Program-made: the position numbers and the translations under genes
Source: Owenia fusiformis
Taxonomy: Eukaryota; Annelida; Polychaeta; Sabellida; Oweniidae
Assembly (NCBI GenBank): GCA_903813345.2
Contig: CAIIXF020000006.1
Span: 25,551,936 to 25,615,935, forward strand
Length of the DNA stretch: 64,000 bases
Direction of reading: 5' to 3'
In this document: positions 23,201-37,500 of the stretch, piece after piece
Numbering within the stretch: position 1 is the stretch's first letter
How the letters are laid out: every line of letters starts with the position of its first letter
The notes under the pieces: generated by a model
The model's database searches: none
Told to the model about the DNA's origin: nothing
The model's input: the letters and a program-made list of their open reading frames with translations, nothing else

Positions 23201-24775
23201 TTTCTTCAGGTTCATCTTCATCTGAGGAGCCATCTAGAACTTCAGGTTCGTGTAAACGCCTGTGCCTTGATACTCTGTAAAGCATGCACAGATAAAAAAT
23301 ACAATCTTAATCTCCAATTTTCAATCTATATTATTTTGAATGATCAAAGTTAGTCCTTCAAAAACATTAACTGAAATCAATTATTTTAACAAGATGTAAT
23401 ATTCTTAGTTAGCCAGTTTTCACTCTTTTAGCATGCAAAAAGGGTTTCAAAAGTGTAGCATGAAATTTTTAGATTTTCAAAATATTTTACTCTTTCCAAT
23501 TTATCAGGTTTATTTGAATTTGGTCTGATAAGCCTCAGTACAGGACTCAAATCATTATTTAAGGAACAAAGACCGAGATTTTATGATTAATATATGATTG
23601 CTTAGCGATTGAGGTCTTTGACAATGGCCAGAATAAAATTTGAGGTCATATATTTGACATTTTTCATAAAATCAAGGTCTTTGTTACGATTCTAATATGA
23701 TAAACCGTCAAGAATCAAAATTATTTGCATTTATGAATTTTAGCGGTCATACATACTCCAATATAGACCAATAAATCAATTGTTGTAGCTATTGTGACGT
23801 CACGTATCATATTAGAATCAACATTAAACTTCAAAAAATGTTTTAAATGTATACCTGTCTTCTGTGTCATCATCTAGTTGTCTGTTTTGTAATCTTTTCA
23901 ATCGACGATCATCTTTCTCAGCATCTATTCTGGGCAGTGGTAACGGAGCTGATTTTTTCTGTCCAATACCAAATTCAACTTCCTCCTCGTCACTTGAATC
24001 TTGAGGGGCATATTCAGGTCTTTTTCCAGTCACATACCTACTAACCTTCACTTTTTGCATGACAACTTTACCTGGAATTTAACCATTATGATAAATATGA
24101 GTACAGTAAAACTTGTCACGTCACAGTCACAACTGGACCTGACTTCATGGATATGTATACGTTCAAATCGAGGTGTTCATCTCAAGATTTCTAATATAAT
24201 TCTAATACTATCAAATGCGACATGCAAAGTAAGAAACAGAAAAGGACGCTCTCTTTGTACACGCTTACTTCATAAATTAACGGTACTTTTCCCTAAATTT
24301 GCAAATTAAACAGGAACAACTTATTAAATTTGCAGTGATTCATTGAATCTTCTAGAATGCAGAAATGTGTGTAATTTCTTCGATGCAAAGAATGAAAAAA
24401 AGAAAGGCACTATTTAAGATCATTCAGCTAGTAATTTGGACTTGGCCCACATGCTTTCTATCTTTGCTTTCTAATTACATTCATTATGTGATAAAAACGT
24501 CACCTATAAGATTGACTCTCATCCCTTAGAAGCAAATCAGTAAAACAAATCATAAAAGACCCAAAAGATTGTGCCCCTTTTCATTTAGCGCTTTAATGTT
24601 GTCTTCAAAAATGAATCTTGCAGATATGTCGAATTTTCTACAGAAATAATTATCTCCCTCAATTCATTTATTCCATTCTATGAGATTGTGTTTATGATTC
24701 CTTACCCTTTTCATCTTTCAGAGGGATGGCTCCAGCTGTTGATAAAATAGGTGCTTTGCTTTCAATTCTCGACAT
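20206..24775 (-). CDS. MFAP1: Microfibrillar-associated protein 1, spliceosome factor
   Basis: Nine coding exons in transcript order: 24775-24706, 24071-23855, 23274-23148, 22810-22617, 22210-22102, 21915-21752, 21564-21405, 20955-20866, 20382-20206. They join in frame to 435 residues (human 439). Despite its name the protein is a nuclear component of the activated spliceosome. Family landmarks are in order: [11 protein letters not shown] near the start, the [14 protein letters not shown] block followed by SSDEEE, a long Glu-rich and Arg-rich helical middle part, the [19 protein letters not shown] coiled segment, [49 protein letters not shown] and the C-terminal [20 protein letters not shown]. 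It is unusually acidic and basic in alternation. It faces PKMYT1 head-to-head. A 65-bp tandem duplication copies the exon 8 acceptor. Confidence 0.96.
20946..21112. repeat. 65-bp tandem repeat including MFAP1 exon 8 acceptor
   Basis: The segment ttctttgtcctagaaaata occurs at the real exon 8 boundary (acceptor 20956-20957) and again at 21013-21031. Both are followed by a gggtgt(t/a)caataag block; a third, partial unit follows at about 21079. On the minus strand the copy supplies a second tctag acceptor plus the first 8 exon bases. Confidence 0.75.
21943..22033 (+). repeat. 150-bp dispersed family, partial copy
   Basis: Only the distal half (accaccggtcgccaacc to gagaccataacaataac) survives, in MFAP1 intron 5, about 70 bp downstream of the exon 5 donor on the minus strand. 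Confidence 0.45.
23690..23822. repeat. Inverted-repeat element with gattctaatatgat ends
   Basis: Ends acgattctaatatgat and atcatattagaatc are inverted. Part of the interior (tccaatatagacca, ttgtgacgtcacgtatcat) recurs at 27768-27822 as tccaatagaccag and ttgtgacatcacatatcat, so it is a dispersed family. Confidence 0.5.
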
Positions 24776-25520
24776 TGTCCTTTTTGTTTGTTTAACCCCC
24801 ACTGATATTTATTTTGAGGAAGCTGTTTGCAGGTCTGAATACGGCTCCACCATTCACTTCACTGGAACAAAGCTTATAAACGTAAGATTTGGTGTAAATT
24901 CATCATCCTTTGAAGTTCAAAATTTGAGTATAAAGTCTACACCTCTATATATTATGATTCCAGTTTGTTCCCAGGCTATATGCTAAACTGGCATGCTTTT
25001 TGATGCTATCTGGGATTCAGCTGTTCAACCCTTGATCGCTGCGTGAGATAAAAATGTCCAAATTGAATCATCAAATAATTATATGTGTGAAGATGTACAA
25101 TCCCAAAAATATGAGCATGTTAGTTCCAGTACCAATGCGTCTTAAATTCACTAAAACCGTGTAATTCATGAAAATGTGAAACTTTTTGTTGGAAAACGAA
25201 AACTCTCGTCTCAAATCTCGTACACATCTCGTGCACCTGCGATGGCTTTTATTCTTGTTTAGCGCTGTTTAGCCTATATTTTGTTACAACTTGTGTATTT
25301 TTTTAATTTTCATTGTTCTTTTACTACAATAAATAGTATGAAACATAGCTTTTAGAGAGTTTGAAGCATATTTCAACTTGAGATGTCAAGGTCATTCTTC
25401 AAAACATGGCGGCCAAATTTTGCAAAACTTTTTGAAAATCTTAAAAAATGAGTGATTTATCCTACTTCTATGATGCAACTAACATAATACACATAGGAAT
25501 AATTTAATCTTTACGTTATA
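24776..25520. promoter_or_regulatory. Candidate bidirectional promoter MFAP1/PKMYT1
   Basis: This is the 745 bp between the start codons of two divergent genes. No TATA box in a convincing position and no repeats are seen. The compact head-to-head arrangement is the only evidence; untranslated exons could shift the real promoter. Confidence 0.4.
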
Positions 25521-28500
25521 ATGACGCACAGACTCAATAAATCCAGGAACAACCCTACTGAAGGAATTCCAACACCAAGGCCAACACCTCAATTTTTTAG
25601 ACAGGTTCAGACTTTCTCAACTAAAAAGGTAGGTACATTTATTTCATTACTATGCTTTGTTAGAACTTCTCCTTGTTGAACCATTGAAAATATGGAATCA
25701 AATCAACCAACATTGATAAAATGTGAGTGTTACATACAGTGCTGGTATATATTAATCTGTGCTTTCATTAACGCCGTCCCATAATGGAGAGGACGCGGTT
25801 TTTACTATAGGGACCCCAAACAATGAAAATGAGGGGTCACTTGGACGCAGTGCAGGTCATATCAAAAAAATTAACTCTGGATGAATGTATTGATAAAGAT
25901 CTTAGCTTCAGTCTTTTATTTGGTCAAAATCCGCTAAATAAACGAAGGATATTCTATTTCTAAAAGAAATAGAATTTTCTTTCGGGGTTTCTTTCCCGGA
26001 AGTTGATTTCCGATCAAAATAGTATGAGGTACGTGATTGGACAATCACTAGTAGTTGATTTCCGAGGGGTAATCGGTACGAGTCCTATGATTGGCCGAGA
26101 TTATTAATCGCGCATGCGTCTTAATAATTTTAACTAATCAAATTGCTGGATTTGCTGCGCATGCGCAAAAACCTGAACCAAGAAATGGAACCTCACGGAG
26201 ATTGCTCCTAGTGAAACTTTCTGAGCGATCAAAATCAATAGCAAATTGCTTTGAAATACGCGAAGAAAAATTGTATTTAATGGTTGAAAATTAGTTATCT
26301 CTTTCTAATGAAGGTATCTGCATCATTTAATGACCTACTAGACGTGTGTAGTACACTGATCTGGGCCAAAAAATAACAAAACTGATGCAAACTTTTCATC
26401 AATTTTTTTCGTTCAGTGCAAAAATGTGACTTTGAATTCCCGGGAACCCTTTTTCATGGGGACGCACTTTTTTGAGGGGGGACGCGATTTTGTAAAATCA
26501 ATCCGTCCCAGGGAAGCACTTTTGGACAAGCCTACTGAAAGCACTGTTAATTGATCAGTCGTTTAATTGGCATATTTTCTTGAATTTTAACATTTAATGT
26601 CCCAAACTCCCACAAACTGCAGAAAAGTATACACCATAAATCATATTTACCAAAATTAGTGTCTCCAAGGCTTCACACCAGCGTATGCATTATGCATTTG
26701 TCACGAGTTTGAGCTGAAATTTCCCCAAAATGAAGTAGGCTAAGGGTAGTCTCTGCCAGGTTTGTTTATTGTGGTAAGCTTGTAAGTGCTCAGAAGCAAA
26801 TAATTCACGTGCGCAAAAAAATCAAATAATATGATTGGTTTAAACTTTGCTGCACATGCGCACAATGTGTGCCATATTTTTTCTAGTGATTTCGTTTCGT
26901 TTCATGGAGTTTCCGTTTCAGTGTAACTTCCGCAAAAATGGCTGACCATGGACAGAATTAACAGGTAAAATCACTTCGAAATTTCAAGAGAACTTTTTAC
27001 CTATAATAGCAAAACTTTTGTTTTATTTGTGCATTCTATCTATCAGATAAGAGTCTCAGGGGTATGTAGGCAAAATCATTTTGGTAGGAGCACTCTGTTT
27101 AGTTTGAAAACGCACCCTTAATTATTATATATCAGCACTTTACACTACAATACAATGTTGTTGTATGATTTCACTGAATTATTGTTCAATTTGTGTGTTA
27201 TACATGTAAGGTATATGCAAGAAAATTCCTACAGCGAGTCAAAGCTGAATGTTTACAATCCATGATTCATATATATATTATTACACACATTCTATTTAGA
27301 ATAGTCTGTTGATTGGAAGTGACACCATACATGCATATTTGTAAGGTTGGGAGAAATTAGAGTAATCACTGATTGTATATGATTGCTGGCTTTACCTGAT
27401 AAAATCTATTTAATTTCACTCTAAAGTCTGTTAAATTTACTTTATAGTCACCAGTTGAAGCTAGAAAATAAGAAATCTAAAGACCATTATACAATGGTAT
27501 AATATATGGAAAAACATATTCATACTTAACATGAATGACATTTGTATATCTTGGATTGCTTCTTAATTGGCTTATAAAGTCTGTAGCCTCTTATATTTTG
27601 ATGCTTTTTCCGCCATGTTAATTCTGCAAAATTTCTGAAAATTTAACATGAGTGATAGACCTCAAATTATAAAAGGGCACAGGCTTATTGCTCTAAAAAC
27701 TAAATAATTTGAAAAATACAAATGTCATTGATTTGCAGTATGAATATGTTTTTCCATACTTATATATACTCCAATAGACCAGCTAAACATTTTCTGGTTA
27801 TTGTGACATCACATATCATAACCAATATATCTTGATCTTCTTATAGCAAAGAGGGACGCCTAAGGATGCAGCACCACCGAGACCACCAGTAAAAAGTGCA
27901 CCACCAATAAGTCGTATTTTCCAACACAAACCTATACAAAAAGCTGTTCCTGTTTCCTTCAAAGAGTCAGAAACCTGTATCCTTAAGAAATGAACACAGA
28001 ATTTGGTAAAACCTGTAAAGTTCACCTCAGTGGAACACTTTCATATTGGAATATTGTTACTTATCATTTAATGAAAATTAATCTCTGTGAGTTGAACACT
28101 TCACAAGTAGAACACTATTTTAAGGTTTCAAAGGTGTTTCAGAAAGATTTTACTACATTGACCTTTTATGTGACCTATGTCTTATGAAAATGACCTTGAC
28201 CTTCAAGGACAACATATCCCATAATAAATGACTGAAATTATATTATAGATGTTGCCTTAAATTTAATAGTACTATGTAAAAACTGGGATAGGATGGCATA
28301 TTTTCTAAGTGTTTCCATGTAGAGTATATAGTTAATAGTACTACATGACCTTGAACTTGGTGTATTATGATACAGTTTAAACCACTTAAGAGAATTCTGA
28401 AGTGAGAAAGTGGCATTCCTAAAATACAATACAAAACTGTAAAATGCTTAAAACAGTACCATTCAATTTATTTCCTTAACTTGTTCTCAGCTGTTTTGAG

Positions 28501-31500
28501 TCCATTTTACAATGAACACAATAACGAACTTTATTTTGACCAGTGTTTTCAAATTGAAAGAAAACTTGGAGCAGGATCCTTTGGAGAGGTTTGCAACTTA
28601 TAATTGTTGGGGAATGTTAAAGAAATTTTAAGTTATTTTGCCTCTAACTTTTGGAAGTTACTAAAATATCAGAATGATCTTTAGATTTCGATATTTTCCT
28701 ACTTTTTTATAGATATCAGAGCTTGAAATAGTGTTTACCAAATGCTCCGAATACTGTTTGGTTCATATATTTGACATCACATTGACTCCCATGTTAAAAA
28801 ACCTCTTTATCTAAACATTAGTTAAACATAATTATTACTCATGAATAAAAAAAAACATACATGTGTTTTGGCCAGGTGTTTCAAGTGGTCAGCAAAGAAG
28901 ACGGAAAAAGATATGCAGTGAAGAGATCAAGAGAACGTTTCAGGGGAGGAACTGACAGGTAATAGCAGCAATCTCCCAGCATTAAAGCAAGTGGGCATTC
29001 AATTTCAATTTATTCCTTAATAATATGATAAAATACAGTATGTACATATAAAAAGGTTTAACAGGTGACATCATTTCTGATGTTTATACCGGTACATGTT
29101 AAAGCATAATATTACGAATATTAAGAACAAGGTAAGGTCAAGGAATTATCAAACATATCAAGATTTAAGTTTTGTCTAAGAGAAGATCGAAGAGGAAGTG
29201 TTGGTGGGGGAGGTGCATCACAGATATAAATATTTACAGGTTTAGTATCCAGTACCCAGGCTTCGAGTTATATTTGTATATCATTTTTTATATAAAATAC
29301 ATGAATATGAAAAGTGTAAAATGAAATCATGTATACAAAGCCAAAATATGTTTCTTATATTTAGATTTAAGGCATTTACTCGACCTTGAATTTTAATTTC
29401 TGAAGGGAGGCCATTCCAAATAAATGGTCTGGAAAATGAAAGCATCTTTCTTCCAAAGGATTCTGTTTTAAATTGGGGCAAGGCATAGCATCCACCTGAT
29501 ATTTTGAAAATAGGCTTACACCCACCTGAAAATCTATTTGCCCCCACTTGAAAATGAGAAAAATCATGAAAAATTGGCATATTTTGACCAATTTTGGTCT
29601 GAATTGTGAAAATGAGAGTTGCACCCACCTGAGAAAAATGCTGGGGAGATCCGTGTAATAGACTCTAACCCTTCATTTGCTTTCGTTCGACTTAACTTCT
29701 TAAAAGAGAGCTTCGACTTCACTCTTTAAGTTTACAATAAATCTGTGATCTCACAGAGCCAATCAGAGCTCGTCGTCTGGACGTATGGACAACTTTCTAT
29801 ATATGGTCATTTCCTCTGACAACATCGTGAGAATTCACCATGTGTTCCTTCCTGTTCGCTGATTGGTTGAGAAATGGTCAGTGTGGTAGATTTGAAATGA
29901 TTTATGACCTGGGCTGCCACAGGCACCAATCGCGGGGTGGGGTTGCTAAACTGTTATATAGTCTATGCTAGGCAGAGGGTAGATTTTGAAATTCCGAAAA
30001 CCATAAAAACAGCAATATACACTTGCATTCAATTTACCTAAGAAAAACTCCTGGAGAAAGCACTATGGTTACATAACAGAAAACAGAGACTTTAGGTAGC
30101 ACTTCAAATTGTAGGGAAATAATTAGATTATCGTTCCTCATTAACTTATTGCACACTCCCTAACACTTTTTGAGGTACAAAAGATGTTGTACTGTATGTT
30201 ATAAAAAAGCCTAGTGAACACCTGTGTTCAGTGAACACCACTTCAAGGCACATTCTACATTGATTCCTGTATCCCCTCTCAGTAGTGAACACCTACCTAC
30301 ATTGAACACTTTTTGTAGCTCCTTAGGTGTTCACTATAGACAGGTTTTACTGTATTTGCTCATACTCATACTCATACACATTCATTTGAATAATTTAGGA
30401 AAAGGAAATTGGAGGAGGTTGCTAAGCATGAGAGATTGCCAAGACACCCTAACTGTGTACACCTTGTGAAGGCATGGGAGGAGAAACAGCATCTTTATAT
30501 ACAAACAGAACTCTGCGATACCAGGTACAGTATACAGTATAGGCATGCTTGCCTAATTTCATGGAAAAGTGCTCGTTTAGTCAAAGCTCAGGATCTGCTT
30601 TGATTTGCATTGAAATTTACAAGTGCAGTACATGTATTTTTCTCATGTGTAATACTGATAAGGCTATGAAATCCATGTATAACTCTTGAAATATAATGTA
30701 ATTCATAATGGCTGCCCCTTTTCGAAGTGAAAACCACAAATTCTTGATTTCAAAATGTCCAACTTTTGTTGCTAAAAATAAATACTAGTATATTTGTTAA
30801 AAGTTTGTAGACCAATTATTTCATATGTAATAACAATAAAGATTGGATAAGCCCAAAATTGTCATAATTTGGCTGGTGACTTAAATCACTATACCATGTG
30901 ACCCCAGTTCCTGCTGTACTTTTTATTAGTCTGTATGTTTGATACACCAGATAGTGTCACTGCCTCCCCCTACAAACACATGTCCCCCTTTGTCCATTGC
31001 CACAGCCGCAGGGTACTGTAGTCCATCTGATTCTCTCAGGAGGTGCTTGATGAATTTACCATCTGGACTTAACAAGTGGACCCTGTGGTTGTTCCAATCG
31101 GCCACTAGGATGTTGTCAGCTCTATCTGTACATAGACCATGGGGATGGGACAGCTGGTACTGTCCACTGCCTTCAGAGCCATACCTAAAATCATTAAAAA
31201 GCTTTCAATTGGAATTCAAAGCATATATCTACTTGTAATCTACCTCAAGTTACAGATATGAGAAAACAGTTAATACATAGGGTTTTGGAAAATTGCATCT
31301 AACTTCACTGGCGGATCCAGAAGCTAACAAGGGGGTCCAAATTTCAAGTAAAACTTTTTAAGGCCCAAAAAAGGCCAAGTAATGCCCACTAGTAAAGTAA
31401 AGTAAAGTAAAGGCCCACTAATTGGGCCCAAATTTTTTTTTCTGGGCCCACCAAAGGGGGGGGGGCTTCCTGGATCTGTCAGTGAACCGTTTTGTGAAAC

Positions 31501-34500
31501 CTTTTTAAAATAAATATTCTAATGAGAAATAGCTCTAACAATAATTATATTGTTTAGACAAAACAACAAAATACTCTTGAATGGATTTAAAAACCTTATT
31601 TGACATTGGGAGGTACGTAAAAAGTGATAATTTGGAGGGGTAGGGGTAGATAGATTACTGGTCTAACTATATTGCTGCGATTTCTTGACTGCAAGAACCC
31701 ACAGGCTATATAGACCAGCTATTGGCGATCACTTTTGATTAATATGGAAAATATAGCACTTATAGTGAATAATAAAAATAGGCCATACCTGAACAGCTCA
31801 TTGCCATCTCTGGTCATTCCCACCACACAGTTTGCAGCATAGTCAGACACGATTGCCTCATCTTTACTGTTGATAGCTACGAAGATAGGACAGTTGAAAT
31901 TTGATTTGGATTTGGTCAGGATAGCCCCAGTTGAGCTGTCGATGTGGTACACAGATTTGGTGCCTGGGTCGCATATAACAAGTTCTTCTTTAGAGTTCAC
32001 GGCGATACCTTGGCAACTTTTAAGTCTTGGCACCATCAGATCTCTATTGTGTCGGCCATCTTGGTTGTATATGTGAACTGTGTCAGAGTCACTGGTGAAT
32101 AGGATTTCATTGTTTTTGGACGTAACGTTTGTAAATCCAGTACCAAATGTATTTTTTAATGTCAGATGACTGTCATAGATATGCCCTGGAGTTTGCCAGC
32201 CATTTACTATAATATCACCATTGTTTGTTACAGCAAGGTCCTGTGCATTAGTCATCCCATTTTTCATGACTTTCTTAAATATTCTTGAGATTTTTGGTGA
32301 CATAGTTTTTTTCTTTATTTCAGTAGGACTTGGGAGTTGTTGCTCGATAGTGCTTACATTGTGTATGTTCACATCACCAAACAGTATTCTATCATCAAAT
32401 ACTTTAACTCTGTTTATTTGGAATTCATTGTTTGCTTCAAATTCTGTTATGGTAGGTTTTGTTGTCAACTCAATTGATTTAACGATGATCTCTTGACTCA
32501 TGTCCGAAAGCTGTTGGTTATTTCCTTGTTGTTTTACTGTACGTAGCTGGCTCATTGTGCTCTCAGTAGTGGCTTTCTGTACATGAAGGTGTTCTAGGTG
32601 GGCCAAAGCTTGTTCATTACGTAAGGCTCTTTTCTCAGCCACTAAGTTAATATTCTTTGTGTAGTTATCATGAATGGCTTTTATGGCGAGGTTCATATCG
32701 TCATCCAGTTTATGAGAAACACTGTCAGCTTCCTGTTCCATTTTGAGCCTCTTGGCGTGGGTACTCTGTATTGATTGCTCAAGGGATTTAACCAAAGTCT
32801 CACCTTTCTTAAGGAGTTCATCAATACGTTTGGCATTGTCAACTTCAGCTTGTTGGATTGAATGTAACATATCCACCAACGATCTTGTCGTGAAGTTGAC
32901 CTGGAATTTGGCCACTCCCCCAATAGGTATTTTGTGAACTTGTCTACATTCTGGGCAGCTTAGTGTCATTTCCTGTCCATAGTTTTTCATTTGAAATCTG
33001 TCTACGCAGTTGCAACAGTATGTGTGCATACATGGTAGCGTCCTTGGATCTTTGAGTGTCTCATAACACACGTTACATGTTAGAGTTTCTTTGACTTTCT
33101 CTTCTATTGCAGTCGCCATTTTAAATAATTAAGATCACATACTTTAAATCGTTACATGTATTAGCTAACAATTTATTTAGTGAAAGCAAGTCAACGACGG
33201 TTCTTGATTAATTATTAACGTATCATTAAAATGTTATCAAAGGTTGAACTTGTTTTTGTGTACTCTAACATGTATGAAGTAACAAAAAATGTATGTTAAC
33301 CTAGGCAAAGTGTATTCGAACTTTGAATTCCCACGATGAGGGAAAATTTATTGATTGTGAAATGAGTGGAAAATAAGCCAGGAATAAATTAAGAAAGCAT
33401 TTTATGAACACCCTAAATTATAATGAAATGAGAGGAAATCTCACAGTTCATTTTTTATGGAAATTTTTTAGAAATTTTGCTGATTGGAGGAAAAATGAGG
33501 GTTGACTGAAAAATGTCCCAAAGTGAAATAAATGTGCTGGATGAAAATTGAATTCAGTAATTAAATGATATGTTAAGAAATGATTAATTTCGAACTTATT
33601 CCAACGCCCAGTTGCCAATTTTACAATTCTGTTTGTGATTGACATAAAATCTATCAAAAATGAAATAAACAATTTCATCAGATTTCATTTTCATTCTGAG
33701 TGATTCAATCCATGTTTTGTGGATGAGGTCTTTTAAATGATTGAAAAGTAGGGCTGCAAAAAGGCAGTCACATTAAGAGGTGTTCAGATATACAAGTTTT
33801 GTTTTAAATTTTTGTTTCAGCTTGGAGAACTATTCAGAAAATAATCACAACATTCCTGAACGTCTGGTGTGGAACTATCTTGTTGACCTGCTCATGGTAA
33901 GTTATTTTTATATTTGTTAAAGCACTTCTCCAGATTGAAATATTGCAGGTTTTAACCAAAGGCACTGCTACAGAACTGATGTTATAATTTGGATAAGCTT
34001 TCAAAGTTGATATAGTTCAAACATCAGGCCAGTAGCTAGGGAGGGGGGATTTTTGGGCCAAAGTTGTCAAAAGTGAACCCCCCTGGAATTCTTTAAAAAG
34101 TGAACCCCCCTTGGCGAATCCTGGGTCTGAACTTTGAACTAACTTTTGTTGAAATTAATACATTCTGCATACATGATACAACTTCTTAAAAATGAAAAAT
34201 AGATCACATATATTCAATTTCTCCATAGGTTGGTCCCAGTACCCTCCATACCTTAGCTTATGCAACAAGCCTGTACACTTTTCCTCCATGCCCAGAGATG
34301 ATAAGATATGTAATTGTTTGTAATATGTCTGCTTAAGATAGATATATAGATAAAAAATAAATGTATTCTTTCCATCTCGTAGGCTGTTGAACACCTTCAC
34401 AATCATGACCTTGTTCACCTGGATATAAAACCCGACAATATCTTCATCACTAAGGATGGTGTCTGTAAACTAGGTGATTTTGGACTTATGATCGACATAT

Positions 34501-37500
34501 CAAAGGTAGGTGGATTTATTATAATCTGAATGGCATTTAAATTAAATGTCTGCTCTTTCATTTTGTCACCTCCACAAGTGTAGACATATTGTTATGGTCT
34601 CTTTTTATGTGGATGGTGTTTGGTGTTCAGTGGTTGGAGTCTGGTGTCTGTAACATATGGCAGGTGGTGACATTTTGCATGATAATGCCTTGTTTATTAT
34701 TAATTTGTTGTTATCCTGTGTGTGTTGATTCTTTTACTTATGATTAAGGTAATAGCTTATACGTGTCTTGTGATATTAGGTATGTATTGGATAATTAATG
34801 TATCATAGGCCCCCTAATATTTATCTAGTATGTGACATTCACCAAACCTATCAGGATTGACAGTGTACACTAAGAATAAGGATATCACATCTACTAAATA
34901 GTATACCGTATAGGGTTTTTAGGGGTTTTCTTATGTCATGTTTGCCTATAGGAGACTGAAGTTGCTGATTGTATGGAAGGTGATCCCAAGTATATGGCTC
35001 CTGAGTTGCTACAGGGAAAGTTTGGGAAACAAGCAGATATCTTCAGTGTGGGGATGACAATTTTGGAAATTGCCAGTGATTTAGATTTGCCAAAAAGTGG
35101 TGATGCGTGGCACAGGTTGAGGTCTGGGAGTTTGCCAGAAGAATTACTGCAAGGTAAAAATTTTTCTAATTCATTTTCATTAAAACAATAGGTGCATCTT
35201 TTGTGCAAATGAAAATGTTACGGGAGCTTAGGCATAGAGTGGGACTTCTTGGCAAAAAAGCTATGAAGACCATTTCAAAATAATTACTAGTAAATGCCAT
35301 AAAATACAGAAAAAACAGTTAAATTTTGATTAAGCTAAGGCAGTTAGATTGAATTAATTTTGACCTTTTATATTCACATTCATATCTGTTCATTTTGATT
35401 CTTATTTTCAGATAAATCTCGTGATTTACGTCGTGTAATTCGTCACATGATTGAGCCAGGCCATTATAGGCGACCCACAGCTAAGCAGCTTTTAGAACTA
35501 CCCTTTGTTAAAAAAGTAAGATTTTTAATTCTTCATTTTACATTAAATACTAAGTTTTATATTTTACCAATATTAAAGCATTATACCAATTATACACAAA
35601 ATATTAATGTCCATTATACCCAATAAATAAATACATTATAAACAAATGGTGTGTGTAACAAATGGTAGATATTGACATTTTGCATGTTAATGCCTTGTTT
35701 TTGATTTATTTTCAGGTTTGGAAAAGGCGAAAAAGGGAACAATTTAAACAACATATTGTGAGTATATTTTTGAAAATTATGTAGCAAGTAAATTGTTGAT
35801 GCATCGTTGTACTTTCTTTTGATTTTAATTTGTAATCCTGGATGAGACTTACTTATTTATTCTATAAATCAAAAATGTTACAAAAATGACTATGACTTTT
35901 GAATCTCCTGCCATTAACTTTGTGTTCCCGGGACCACACCCCCCTACGCATTCAGCTTTTGTTTTTAGTTCTTTGTAGTTTGCGCATACATAGTCTATAT
36001 AGTAAAAATCTTCAGAAACATAAAAATAAAATTGAAATGTTTACTTTGTTTATCATTTTTAGAAGTGTTTTGAAATATTTTATGCTGATTTTCGGTTAGA
36101 CCCTTAAGTGTGACAAAATCAAATGAATATTTTCTGAATTATATGATTAATCTTGGCCTTTCTTCATAAAAAGAGAGCTTTATTACATTTAGCTAACCTC
36201 TGTGATCTGGGTATTAATCTTCTTGTATTTATCTTTCCAGGTTTCATATTTTGCTAAAATATGGCATAGTATTGTGTTGATGATGTTAGCAGTCTGGTCG
36301 TGTATAACATACCCTCTACGTGCGTTCACCAAGCCTTCCATACAGACCCCACCTAAAATACATGTTCCCAGGCATAACTCATACTGGGACCAGAGTTTCT
36401 CAGATGGTATGTACATGCAGGTACTCTGTATAAAGCTCAATTTTGTCTCTGTTCTTTTGTCTACCCTAGATTTTTCATGGTTGATATATTATAGCGTGAG
36501 ACACTGAGACCCCCTCCTTCGCAGGGAGGATTGGGAATTTGACACACAATATTGTCCCAGTGGATGAAATTTTTACCTTGTCCCAGGAGTAGGGACTTTT
36601 TAAATTTGACCAGCTATTATTCACTCATATTGCTGCCATGGTGGAGGAAATTAACCCCAAAATTCCCAACTCTTCCTGTATGGGGTCTCACTTTCACTCA
36701 AACCTTTGAATGATGCATAACACACTGTACAAAACACATTCATGAAATGTACCTTTTCTCTTATTTCCTTGGATTTGGGAAGCTAACCTCAATTGATTTC
36801 AATCCCATGCCAATTTCCACATTTCCTCTGTATTTAAAACATGGCCTCTATTGTGTGTTTTAAGATGATGCGTTTGAAGCAGATGAGTCTGTAAACTTAG
36901 CAAATAACTCAATGGTGTCACCTTTGGATCTGTCTTCCTCTATGGATGAACTTGATAACAGCAGGAATGGCAGCTTTGCAGTGCCTACCAGGTAAATGTT
37001 AGCAAAATATATATATAAGGGTTATGTACTGGGAGGTTTTGGATACAGGGTTTATCCCAAGGGAAATATGTGTATCTCCCGAGGGACCGCAGGGACTGAG
37101 GGAGATACACATATTTCCAGCGGGATAAACACTGTATCCAAAACCGACCATACATAACAGATGTATTTCATTCCTACTGAGGTTCTAGGTACATCTTACC
37201 TTATAAAGATCCAAAATTCCAAAACATACTTAAGGTACTATGCGTTTTCTTGGTCTTAAAGTTTGCGAGATTTTCAAAAAACTGAAAAAAAATTGAAAAA
37301 AATGTGGAAAAAAAATTGAATTTTGGTAAAAAAAAATTTTGAAAAAAAATTTGAAAAAATTTGAAAAAAAAATCTTTCAATTAAAATTTTTTTCAGGAGC
37401 GGGACCGGGATGGATACAGCGTGTATCCATCCCGGTCCCTAGATACACTATATATTCCCACTCTTTATGTACCTAGAACCTCAGTAGGTATTAAATACAG

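Noticed and set aside
26938-26966. Start-like exon MADHGQN with a following GT donor in PKMYT1 intron 1
   Set aside because: The frame stops after seven codons, and the inner ATG is out of phase with PKMYT1 exon 2. At most an alternative untranslated first exon.
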